This document shows, piece by piece, positions 1-8,772 of a stretch of 26,136 bases of DNA. A model generated the notes under the pieces. It was not told the origin of the DNA and did not search any database. It saw nothing but the letters and a program-made list of their open reading frames with translations. This DNA is from Daphnia carinata (Eukaryota > Arthropoda > Branchiopoda > Diplostraca > Daphniidae). The stretch lies in contig NW_026712544.1 in assembly GCF_022539665.2 (NCBI RefSeq), positions 1-26,136 on the forward strand, read 5' to 3'. The first letter of the stretch is position 1; the number at the start of each line of letters is the position of its first letter. A program made the translations under genes and the position numbers.

Positions 1-426
1 TAATGCAATTATACCTTTAACTATAGAAGCTCATCCCTCTAAAGTTTTATTAATTTTAATCAAAAATTAATTATTAAACCCTAAACTTAAATTAACTGAA
101 TTAAATTCATTTCTCATGAAACCAGATAAAAAAGCTCGAATGGCCTTTAACCCCACGTATATGTTTAAAAAAATTATGCTACATTTAGTATTCCAAATAC
201 GTTACTCGCTTAATTTCGGGAATTATTTATTTTAATAATATTTTACTAAACCCTGATACACAAGGTACGACTAATTATATCTTCTTTTTTTTAATTTTTT
301 AATCTTTCAATGTTCCTTTACAGTACTATAATTTATCAGCTTCATATAATTTCAGTAACATATACTAATACATTAAAAATTAAAGATGTTTCTCCTAATT
401 AGTCCAGCTAAACAATAATTTTAGTA
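1..426 (-). rRNA. rrnL: Large subunit (16S) rRNA, 5' part, pass 1 (partial)
   Basis: This is the 5' end of mitochondrial 16S rRNA, cut by the window edge. Bases 1 onward are identical to 16661 onward, where the whole gene is present (15760-17086), so the identification comes from that copy. The 5' boundary at 426 is set by the adjoining trnV. The rRNA forms the catalytic core of the mitochondrial large ribosomal subunit. The 5' domain is AT-rich and has no landmark I can place independently. Confidence 0.85.
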
Positions 427-485
427 GAATTTGAGTTGCACAGATATCTATTCAATGTAAATGAATTGCTTAACTATTCAAGCTC
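427..485 (-). tRNA. trnV: tRNA-Val (UAC), pass 1
   Basis: On the minus strand the stem ATTCA/TGAAT holds the loop TTTACAT, giving anticodon TAC. The acceptor GAGCTTG pairs with CAAATTC in 6 of 7 positions. The D arm is short and the T arm weak, so the ends are approximate (59 nt). It lies between rrnL and rrnS, the ancestral arthropod position. Confidence 0.8.
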
Positions 486-1250
486 CACATCATTTCTAGA
501 TACACTTTCCAGTACATCTACTTTGTTACGACTTATCTCCTCTTAAGAGGAGAGTGACGGGCGATATGTACACATTTTATTACCTAATTCAATTTACTTT
601 TCTTTAGTAAAGCTTACTAACAAATCCACCTTCAATCAGATTTTAAATTGAAATCCGTTTTTTTAAAAAATTGTAACTCATCACTACCTCCCCATAAACT
701 GCACCTTGACCTGAAGTCAAAAAATTATTTTTATTGAAAACATCCTTTTGGAGTAATCTGACAACGGAGGTATACAAGCTAAACAAAAAGAGGAAAGATT
801 AAACGAGGATTATCGATTATAGGACAAGTTCCTCTATTTGGATAAAATGCCGCCAAAATCTTTGGGTTTGAAGAACAACTTTTACTACCCTTGTTTTTAG
901 TATGAAGAATAACAGGGTATCTAATCCTGGTTTTTAACCTAAATTTATTAATTCCTATAAATAATACAAGATTATTTGTTCTTTTATATAAATTTCACCC
1001 AAAAAAAAGAATAAATTTACTTAAAATTATTTACTGTTAATTAAAATAATAAATTACTTTACTTAAATTCTTCGTCTAACCGCGACGGCTGGCACGATTT
1101 TGGTCAATTTTTAAGATTTAACTAGGTCCAACTTTAAATGTTTCCTAATATTATCTACTACAAAAATCTTCTTAAAATTTCTTAATCATATATAGATTTA
1201 ATTTAAAACAGAATCAAAGCCAGATTCAAACTTTAAACATAAAGATTCCA
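486..1250 (-). rRNA. rrnS: Small subunit (12S) rRNA, pass 1
   Basis: Mitochondrial 12S rRNA, the RNA of the small ribosomal subunit. Two universally conserved blocks are visible on the plus strand as reverse complements: the GTGACGGGCGAT block near the 3' end (about 552-563) and the GGGTATCTAATCC block (about 914-926). The decoding-site region CTTTGTTACGACTT lies at about 521-534. The 3' end is set by trnV. The 5' end is uncertain: I stop at 1250, where the inverted repeat begins, because 1251-1300 also occurs inverted beside trnQ. The length of about 765 nt is normal for arthropods. It differs from pass 2 only in a short patch near 957-972. Confidence 0.9.
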
Positions 1251-1300
1251 TTTATTTTATATTTAAATTAAATTATATTTAAAAATAACATAGAAGTAGT

Positions 1301-1365
1301 AGTTTGAGCAGTTAAGCTGCATGATTTACCGTATCGAGGTAATCCTTTTCGTCAGGCACCAAACT
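1301..1365 (-). tRNA. trnI: tRNA-Ile (GAU), inverted extra copy, pass 1
   Basis: Read on minus, this folds as a complete 65-nt tRNA: acceptor AGTTTGG/TCAAACT (one G-U), anticodon stem TTACC/GGTAA with loop TCGATAC (anticodon GAT), and T stem GCAG/CTGC. It is identical to the plus-strand trnI at 3224-3288, with which it forms part of the giant inverted repeat. The ancestral order has only one trnI, on plus between the control region and trnQ, so this is the extra copy. It would be the first gene on a minus-strand transcript leading into rrnS. Confidence 0.9.
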
Positions 1366-1478
1366 TTTTATTTAATATTAGTAAAATTTATTTTGTATTT
1401 AAAAATTTAAATTAAACCACACTATTTCTGAGTACAACCCAGTATTTATACTTTCCACATGTTACCCCTTTTCATTAT

Positions 1479-1730
1479 TGTTTTTTTTTTTTTGTTAATT
1501 AAAATTACTTTTGTTTAAAAAAAAATGAGTTTTTAAACAAATTTTTTTTGTACGGTTATAAAAAATACAAACATTAAAAGTATTTTTGATCAAAAAAAAG
1601 ATCTTTTTTTTACCATAATTTTTGAGTACTTTTAATGTTTGTATTTTTTATAACCGTACAAAAAAAATTTGTTTAAAAACTCATTTTTTTTTAAACAAAA
1701 GTAATTTTATTAACAAAAAATAAAAAACCA
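1479..1730. repeat. Nested hairpin in left arm, pass 1
   Basis: Two roughly 104-nt arms (1479-1582 and 1627-1730) are reverse complements around a 44-nt loop. The outer 20 bases of the left member differ here (a run of 13 T) from the other seven arm copies in the window, so pairing is imperfect at the base. The loop contains the perfect palindrome AAAAAAAGATCTTTTTTT. Confidence 0.9.
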
Positions 1731-1939
1731 TAAAAAAAGTATTTTAGAGTGAAATTCCTACTTTTTTGAGATGTTGACACTTTTTTATGAGAGCCTTACG
1801 GGCCATTTGTTAAAATTTAAGTGGCGTTTAAACTTTTTATGTAAAGTTTGAGATTAAAGAGTTTATATTAAAGACCTAAAGTCTAGAACTAATGTATAAT
1901 TTATAAAGACTTCAAATTAATCTTACTAAATAATAAGAA

Positions 1940-1987
1940 CTCTTCTCCCCTGTAGATGAGGCACTATATGTGCCTTGGGGAGAAGAG
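1940..1987. promoter_or_regulatory. GC-rich two-tier stem-loop, left arm, pass 1
   Basis: An outer stem CTCTTCTCCCC/GGGGAGAAGAG (11 perfect pairs) encloses an inner hairpin GGCAC-TATAT-GTGCC. It stands out as the most GC-rich structured element in an extremely AT-rich region. By position and structure it could be a replication origin or transcription-termination element, but that is inference. Confidence 0.6.
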
Positions 1988-2011
1988 AACTATTTGAGTG
2001 TTATTTATAAT

Positions 2012-2340
2012 AATTTAATCTAAGAGAAGAATATTAAAATATGAGGGGAACAGTAAATTTAAAAATAAAAAAAGAATTAATTTTGATCATATGTATGATA
2101 AATGATTTATAATATATGATAAATGATTTATAATAATTTAATCTAAGAGAAGAATATTAAAATATGAGGGGAACAGTAAATTTAAAAATAAAAAAAGAAT
2201 TAATTTTGATCATATGTATGATAAATGATTTATAATATATGATAAATGATTTATAATAATTTAATCTAAGAGAAGAATATTAAAATATGAGGGGAACAGT
2301 AAATTTAAAAATAAAAAAAGAATTAATTTTGATCATATGT
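2012..2340. repeat. 123-bp tandem repeat, left arm, 2.7 copies, pass 1
   Basis: The anchor AATTTAATCTAAGAG starts at 2012, 2135 and 2258, a period of exactly 123 bases. Each unit contains TATGAGGGGAACAG and ends with two near-identical 19-nt subrepeats around ATGATAAATGATTTATAAT. The third unit is cut at GATCATATG near the palindrome axis. Typical of slippage-prone control-region repeats. Confidence 0.95.
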
Positions 2341-2372
2341 CATATGTCATATATTATAAATCATTTATCATA

Positions 2373-2577
2373 CATATGATCAAAATTAATTCTTTTTTTA
2401 TTTTTAAATTTACTGTTCCCCTCATATTTTAATATTCTTCTCTTAGATTAAATTATTATAAATCATTTATCATATATTATAAATCATTTATCATACATAT
2501 GATCAAAATTAATTCTTTTTTTATTTTTAAATTTACTGTTCCCCTCATATTTTAATATTCTTCTCTTAGATTAAATT
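2373..2577. repeat. 123-bp tandem repeat, right arm (inverted), pass 1
   Basis: These are reverse complements of the left-arm units. The anchor end CTCTTAGATTAAATT recurs at a 123-base spacing, with GATTAAATT at 2446 and 2569. Only two units are present against three on the left, so the arms differ by one unit. Confidence 0.95.
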
Positions 2578-2601
2578 ATTATAAATAACACTCAAATAGT
2601 T

Positions 2602-2649
2602 CTCTTCTCCCCAAGGCACATATAGTGCCTCATCTACAGGGGAGAAGAG
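2602..2649. promoter_or_regulatory. GC-rich two-tier stem-loop, right arm, pass 1
   Basis: Exact reverse complement of the element at 1940-1987, with the same 11-bp outer stem and GGCAC/GTGCC inner hairpin. Its presence in both arms in mirror orientation means any strand-specific signal here acts in both directions. Confidence 0.6.
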
Positions 2650-2858
2650 TTCTTATTATTTAGTAAGATTAATTTGAAGTCTTTATAAATTATACATTAG
2701 TTCTAGACTTTAGGTCTTTAATATAAACTCTTTAATCTCAAACTTTACATAAAAAGTTTAAACGCCACTTAAATTTTAACAAATGGCCCGTAAGGCTCTC
2801 ATAAAAAAGTGTCAACATCTCAAAAAAGTAGGAATTTCACTCTAAAATACTTTTTTTA

Positions 2859-3110
2859 TGGTTTTTTATTTTTTGTTAATAAAATTACTTTTGTTTAAAA
2901 AAAAATGAGTTTTTAAACAAATTTTTTTTGTACGGTTATAAAAAATACAAACATTAAAAGTACTCAAAAATTATGGTAAAAAAAAGATCTTTTTTTTGAT
3001 CAAAAATACTTTTAATGTTTGTATTTTTTATAACCGTACAAAAAAAATTTGTTTAAAAACTCATTTTTTTTTAAACAAAAGTAATTTTATTAACAAAAAA
3101 TAAAAAACCA
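2859..3110. repeat. Nested hairpin in right arm, pass 1
   Basis: A perfect 104-bp inverted repeat (2859-2962 and 3007-3110) around a 44-nt loop. It mirrors the hairpin at 1479-1730 and here has no mismatch. The loop again carries the A7-GATC-T7 palindrome. Confidence 0.93.
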
Positions 3111-3223
3111 ATAATGAAAAGGGGTAACATGTGGAAAGTATAAATACTGGGTTGTACTCAGAAATAGTGTGGTTTAATTTAAATTTTTAAATACAAAATA
3201 AATTTTACTAATATTAAATAAAA

Positions 3224-3288
3224 AGTTTGGTGCCTGACGAAAAGGATTACCTCGATACGGTAAATCATGCAGCTTAACTGCTCAAACT
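3224..3288 (+). tRNA. trnI: tRNA-Ile (GAU), canonical position, pass 1
   Basis: Acceptor AGTTTGG/TCAAACT, anticodon loop TCGATAC on stem TTACC/GGTAA (anticodon GAT), T stem GCAG/CTGC, 65 nt. This is the ancestral location, directly after the control region and before trnQ. Identical to the inverted copy at 1301-1365. Confidence 0.95.
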
Positions 3289-3347
3289 ACTACTTCTATG
3301 TTATTTTTAAATATAATTTAATTTAAATATAAAATAAAGGTGTGTTA

Positions 3348-3410
3348 CATGTAATGGAATTACACCAAAACTTAAAGGATCAAAACCTTTTATGCTTTTA
3401 CATCAACATG
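3348..3410 (-). tRNA. trnQ: tRNA-Gln (UUG), pass 1
   Basis: On minus the stem AAAGG/CCTTT holds loop TTTTGAT (anticodon TTG). The acceptor CATGTTG/TTACATG has one mismatch. It lies between trnI and trnM on the opposite strand, as in most arthropods. Confidence 0.9.
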
Positions 3411-3412
3411 TA

Positions 3413-3475
3413 GGACAAGTAAGCTAAATTAAGCTAGTGGGCTCATGCCCCATTGATAGGTTTGACCTCTTTTCC
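3413..3475 (+). tRNA. trnM: tRNA-Met (CAU), pass 1
   Basis: Loop CTCATGC on stem GTGGG/CCCAT gives anticodon CAT. D arm AGCT/AGCT, T stem AGG/CCT, acceptor GGACAAG/CTTTTCC with one mismatch. It immediately precedes nad2. Confidence 0.93.
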
Positions 3476-3478
3476 AGT

Positions 3479-4450
3479 GTGACTTTCTCCCCATCTTTAG
3501 TTTTAATATTTTTAAGTATTTTTACTAGAATTTTTTTAGTTTTATCATCACCTTCTCTTTTTATTTCTTGAGTAGGATTAGAATTAAACATTTTGGTTTT
3601 TTTACCTATCATATTAAGAAAAAAATCTAGATTAACTAGAGAAGCTTCTATTAAATACTTTTTAACTCAAACTTTAGCATCTATTTTGATTATTATCAGA
3701 TCTCTTGTCTTTTTTTTGGAGTTAACAATTTTAGCTAATTTAATTTTATTGGTAGGTTTAGCTATTAAATTAGGGGCTGCCCCCTTTCATAGTTGGGTCT
3801 TAAGAGTAGCTGAAACTTTAGGGTGAAGAAGTTTATTTATTTTATTAACAATCCAAAAGATTAATCCTTTATTTATTTTATGAAGTTTAGTAGAATGTGG
3901 TTGTGGTTTATTTAATTTATTAATTATTTCCTCTCTTATTGTTGGAGGTGTAATAGGACTTGTTCAAACAAGAACTCGTTTGTTAATAACTTTTTCTTCA
4001 ATTAATCATATTGGATGACTTTTGGTGAGTTTATCTTTTGATTTATGATTAGGGTCTCTTTATTTTTTTATTTATTCAATTGTCTTATTAGCTGTAGTTC
4101 TGTTATTTGATATATTTAATATTTCTCATATTAATGAATTGTTTTTAATTAATTTTGGCTTATCTAAGCAAGTTTTAGTATTTTTATCCATATTATCATT
4201 GGGGGGTTTACCTCCTTTTTTAGGATTTTTGCCTAAATGATTGGTTTTACAAGCTTCAATAGAGATAGGGTATTACTTACTTAGTTTAATTATAATTTTG
4301 GGTAGATTATTTACTTTATTTTTTTATTTACGTATTACTTTTTCGGCATTTATTTTAAGAGGGTCAAATATCATAAATTTATATATTTTAAATAAGTTAA
4401 GACACTTAAATTTAATTTTTTTATCTTTTTCCATTTTAGGATTACAGTAA
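3479..4450 (+). CDS. nad2: NADH dehydrogenase subunit 2, pass 1
   Basis: ND2 is a proton-pumping antiporter-like membrane subunit of complex I. Read with the invertebrate code, the frame is open from GTG at 3479 (VTFSPSLVLMF) to TAA at 4448-4450, giving 323 residues. It contains the family block KLGAAPFHSWV (about residue 98 on) and GGLPPFLGFLPKW (about residue 244 on), with many hydrophobic membrane segments. GTG is chosen because it is the first plausible start after trnM; no ATG lies nearby. The C-terminus ends as GLQ-stop, 12 nt before trnW. Pass 2 has a different tail there (GLPLFLLY), so this stop may be an error or a variant. AGA is used heavily for Ser. Confidence 0.93.
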
Positions 4451-4462
4451 TTTTTATTATAT

Positions 4463-4526
4463 AGAATTTTAAGTTAACAAAACTAAAAGCCTTCAAAGCT
4501 TTAATTAAGATTTAGTCTTAAATTCT
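4463..4526 (+). tRNA. trnW: tRNA-Trp (UCA), pass 1
   Basis: Loop CTTCAAA on stem AAAGC/GCTTT gives anticodon TCA, which reads both TGA and TGG as Trp, matching TGA use in these genes. The acceptor AGAATTT/AAATTCT pairs perfectly. Confidence 0.95.
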
Positions 4527-4528
4527 AG

Positions 4529-4595
4529 AAGGTAGTAATGGCATCCATATTAATAGATTTGCAATCTAAAAGTTTTACTTAAACTATACTACCTT
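4529..4595 (-). tRNA. trnC: tRNA-Cys (GCA), pass 1
   Basis: On minus, acceptor AAGGTAG/CTACCTT is perfect and the loop TTGCAAA gives anticodon GCA; 67 nt. The pass 2 gene at the same place has a substantially different sequence that also folds (see 21200-21266). A C-rich spacer follows before trnY. Confidence 0.93.
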
Positions 4596-4601
4596 CCCCC
4601 C

Positions 4602-4667
4602 TAGTTTAGGAGAAAAATTCTCGTATTTAGATTTACAATCTAATGCCTGCACTCGACCACTAAACTA
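4602..4667 (-). tRNA. trnY: tRNA-Tyr (GUA), pass 1
   Basis: On minus, acceptor TAGTTTA/TAAACTA is perfect; stem TTAGA/TCTAA holds loop TTGTAAA (anticodon GTA). It lies directly before cox1, as in the W-C-Y cluster. Confidence 0.93.
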
Positions 4668-4668
4668 A

Positions 4669-6202
<1,534 letters not shown>

Positions 6203-6207
<5 letters not shown>

Positions 6208-6269
6208 TATAGCAGATAAGTGCAGTAGATTTAAGCTCTACATATAAAAGTGAAAGTCTTTTTATTAGA
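6203..6269 (+). tRNA. trnL2: tRNA-Leu (UAA), pass 1
   Basis: Acceptor TCTAATA/TATTAGA is perfect and stem GTAGA/TCTAC holds TTTAAGC (anticodon TAA). Its place between cox1 and cox2 is the classic pancrustacean rearrangement. Its first 5 bases overlap the cox1 stop region. Confidence 0.95.
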
Positions 6270-6271
6270 AA

Positions 6272-6970
6272 ATGGCAACTTGAGCGCAAATTGGACTACA
6301 AAATAGAGCTTCACCTTTAATGGAGCAACTTATTTTCTTTCATGATCATGCATTACTAATTTTAATTTTAATTACCACTCTAGTAGGATACTTTATAATT
6401 AGTTTAGTAACTAACAAATTTGTTAATCGTTATCTTTTGGACGGGCAAATAATTGAAATTATCTGAACTGTTTTACCAGCTGTAATTCTAATTATTTTAG
6501 CTCTACCTTCATTACGTTTACTTTATTTAATTGATGAAACTACTGAGCCTAGTCTTACTTTAAAAACTGTTGGACATCAATGATATTGAAGCTACGAGTA
6601 TTCAGATTTTAATGACATTGAATTTGATTCCTATATAATTCCTACAAATAGTTTAAATTCGGCTGATTTTCGTCTGTTGGAGGTAGATAACCGAGTGATT
6701 CTTCCTTATTTAACTCAAATCCGTTTATTGGTGACAGCTGCAGATGTTATTCATTCATGAACAATTCCAAGTCTAGGTATCAAGGCTGATGCAGTACCAG
6801 GCCGACTTAATCAACTAAATGTATTTTTTAATCGGCCTGGTGTATTCTACGGTCAATGCTCAGAAATTTGTGGAGCTAATCACAGTTTCATGCCAATCAG
6901 TGTAGAAGCTATTAATCCTATCGATTTTTTGAATTGAGTTAAGTCTTTTTCATCAGATAGCTTAAAGTAA
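6272..6970 (+). CDS. cox2: Cytochrome c oxidase subunit II, pass 1
   Basis: CuA-containing subunit of complex IV that takes electrons from cytochrome c. ATG at 6272 follows trnL2 by two bases; the frame runs to TAA at 6968, 232 residues. Two N-terminal membrane segments are followed by the soluble CuA domain: HQWYWSYEY (aromatic patch), His 161 in ADVIHSW, and [12 protein letters not shown] with Cys 196 and Cys 200. The last 21 bases overlap trnK (6950-7020), so the protein may instead end near residue 226 at an incomplete stop. Pass 2 has a divergent patch and one extra codon. Confidence 0.95.
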
Positions 6971-7020
6971 GCAAAAGCCTCTTAAGCTTAGTTATGTCAA
7001 TTAACGATTGGCTTTGATGA
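6950..7020 (+). tRNA. trnK: tRNA-Lys (CUU), pass 1
   Basis: Acceptor TCATCAG/TTGATGA, loop CTCTTAA (anticodon CTT), 71 nt. It overlaps the 3' end of the cox2 frame by 21 nt if the complete cox2 stop is used. Confidence 0.92.
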
Positions 7021-7021
7021 G

Positions 7022-7082
7022 AGAAATTAGTTAAACCATAACATTAACTTGTCATGTTAAAATTACTTTTCAAAGTATTTCT
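7022..7082 (+). tRNA. trnD: tRNA-Asp (GUC), pass 1
   Basis: Stem TTAAC/GTTAA with loop TTGTCAT (anticodon GTC); acceptor AGAAATT/TATTTCT with one T-T mismatch. Between trnK and atp8, the ancestral position. Confidence 0.92.
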
Positions 7083-7084
7083 TT

Positions 7085-7252
7085 GTGCCACAAATTTGAC
7101 CTATAAATTGAGTATTATTATTTTTAACTTTTATTATAATTTTTATGTTTTTTACTACATTAATGTATTTTTTTAAATTTGGTAGTCATCTTTCTCAAGA
7201 TAGAGGGGAAGAGATTAAGACAAATGTTGTTATTTGTGATTGAAAATGATAG
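7085..7252 (+). CDS. atp8: ATP synthase subunit 8, pass 1
   Basis: Small single-pass subunit of the ATP synthase Fo sector. The frame begins with GTG at 7085 and gives VPQIWPMNWVLLFLTF, close to the usual MPQMAPMNW-type N-terminus, then one hydrophobic helix and a charged tail; it ends at TAG 7250-7252, 55 residues. GTG is chosen because it immediately follows trnD and begins the conserved PQ motif. It overlaps atp6 by 7 nt, the usual bicistronic arrangement. Confidence 0.9.
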
Positions 7253-7921
7253 CAAATCTATTTTCTATTTTTGATCCCGCTGCTGCTTTTAATTTTCCTT
7301 TAAACTGATTTGCTTCAGTTTTAGGACTATTTTTGCTACCTTGAACATATTGAATTCAGTCTAATCGTTACTCTAAATTCTTTTCTTTAATTACACACCA
7401 ACTTCATTTAGAATTTAAAACTTTAGTAGGTCCTGCTTCTTCTCAAGGACATACTTTGATTTTCATTTCATTATTTATATTTATTTTATTCAATAATTTT
7501 TTTAGGACTAGCTCCCTATGTATTTACAGCTTCTAGACATTTAGCAATAACATTAAGTCTTGCCTTCCCTTTATGATTAGCATTTATAATTTATGGTTGG
7601 TTTAACCACACTCGTCATATACTAGCTCATTTAGTTCCTTTAGGAACTCCGGGTGCCCTAATACCTTTTATGGTACTTATTGAGACTACAAGAAATGTTA
7701 TTCGTCCAGGAACTCTTGCCGTTCGTTTAGCCGCAAATATAATTGCAGGTCATCTACTTTTAGTTCTGTTAGGCAACCAAGGACCATCTATATCTTCTTC
7801 TTTGTTGTCTATTCTTTTGATTACTCAAATTTTATTATTAACTTTGGAAAGAGCTGTTGCAATTATTCAATCATATGTTTTTGCTGTTTTAGCAACTCTT
7901 TATTCTAGAGAAGTTGTATAA
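7246..7921 (+). CDS. atp6: ATP synthase subunit 6, pass 1, with a +1 frameshift
   Basis: The a subunit of ATP synthase Fo, which forms the proton path against the c ring. It starts at ATG 7246 ([16 protein letters not shown]) and ends at TAA 7919-7921. A run of seven T at 7497-7503 breaks the frame after LFNNF. Pass 2 has six T there and an intact 224-residue frame, so this is almost certainly a homopolymer error. Beyond it the frame shows [30 protein letters not shown] and the conserved Arg in [19 protein letters not shown]. From 7513 to 7790 it differs from pass 2, mostly synonymously. The stop overlaps cox3 by one base. Confidence 0.93.
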
Positions 7922-8709
7922 TGTCAAATTTTATAAATCATCCATACCATTTAGTTGATAAGAGTCCATGGCCTTTACTTAGAGCATTCAGAGTAATAAG
8001 ATTAGTATCTGGGTTAGCAAAGTGATTTCATACATTTAGTATAGATTTAGCACTAATTGGCTTGTTTACTACAACTTTAATCATAATTCAATGATGACGG
8101 GATGTAATTCGGGAAGGTACTTATCAAGGCCTGCATACATCTCAAGTAGGAGTAGGGTTACGATGAGGGATAATTTTATTTATCGCTTCTGAAGTATTAT
8201 TTTTTTTATCTTTTTTTTGGGCTTTTTTCCATAGAAGTTTAGCTCCTGCTGTAGAATTAGGAAGTTCTTGACCCCCAGCAGGAATTAAACCTTTCAATCC
8301 TTTTCAGATTCCTTTACTAAATACTGCCATTCTTTTAGCGTCAGGTGTAACTGTAACTTGAGCTCACCACGCTCTTATGGAGAATAATTATACCCAAGGC
8401 GTGCAAGGTTTATTTTTAACTGTATTTTTAGGATTATATTTTACTTCTTTACAAGCATTAGAATATTATGAAGCTCCTTTTTCTATTGCGGATGCAGTAT
8501 ACGGTTCAACATTTTTTGTTGCTACAGGGTTTCATGGTCTTCATGTTATTATTGGAACAACCTTTCTTCTTGTTTGTTTACTTCGTCACAGTCTAAGTCA
8601 TTTTTCTAGAACTCACCATTTCGGATTTGAAGCTGCTGCTTGATACTGACATTTTGTTGATGTAGTTTGATTATTTTTGTTTATTTCAATTTATTGATGA
8701 GGTAACTAG
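7921..8709 (+). CDS. cox3: Cytochrome c oxidase subunit III, pass 1
   Basis: Third core subunit of complex IV, with seven membrane helices and no redox metal. ATG at 7921 ([22 protein letters not shown]) to TAG at 8707-8709, 262 residues, the usual length. Conserved stretches seen: [33 protein letters not shown], and the end [30 protein letters not shown]. The frame is intact here, whereas pass 2 carries a one-base loss near residue 217. Confidence 0.97.
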
Positions 8710-8710
8710 T

Positions 8711-8772
8711 ATCTTTTTAATATAATAAGTATATTTGACTTCCAATCAAAATGTCCATTTTATGGAAAAGAT
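8711..8772 (+). tRNA. trnG: tRNA-Gly (UCC), pass 1
   Basis: Acceptor ATCTTTT/AAAAGAT is perfect and the loop contains TTCC (anticodon TCC). It lies between cox3 and nad3. Confidence 0.93.

Larger units (their letters stand above)
1251..3338. repeat. Giant inverted-repeat control region, pass 1
   Basis: About 2.1 kb between rrnS and trnQ reads nearly the same on both strands. The left arm begins at 1251 (TTTATTTTAT) and its mirror ends at 3338 (ATAAAATAAA); the axis is near 2341-2372. Going inward from each end, the arms hold about 50 bp of AT-rich flank, trnI, about 110 bp of spacer, a 104-bp nested hairpin, about 200 bp of spacer, a GC-rich two-tier stem-loop, and 123-bp tandem units (three left, two right). 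The position matches the arthropod control region, which carries replication origins and promoters. No protein gene is visible. Palindromic control regions are hard to assemble, so the exact length needs long reads. Confidence 0.9.

Noticed and set aside
2012-2577. CRISPR array
   Set aside because: The repeats are contiguous 123-bp tandem units without unique spacers, in mitochondrial control-region DNA.
1251-3338. Transposon with terminal inverted repeats
   Set aside because: No protein gene lies between the repeats, the repeats extend to the axis, and the position is exactly that of the control region.
3424-3612. A 62-codon open frame on minus over trnM and the start of nad2
   Set aside because: It lies opposite a well-supported tRNA and ND2 N-terminus, has a low-complexity Lys-rich translation, and appears only because the standard code was used.
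7247-7249. TGA and AGA/AGG codons as premature stops in many frames (pseudogenes or nuclear copies)
   Set aside because: They fall where Trp and Ser are conserved, and trnW has a TCA anticodon; this is the normal invertebrate mitochondrial code.
8735-8770. ATG starts of nad3 at 8735 or 8762
   Set aside because: Both fall inside trnG, whose acceptor stem is perfect; the mature ND3 begins right after it.
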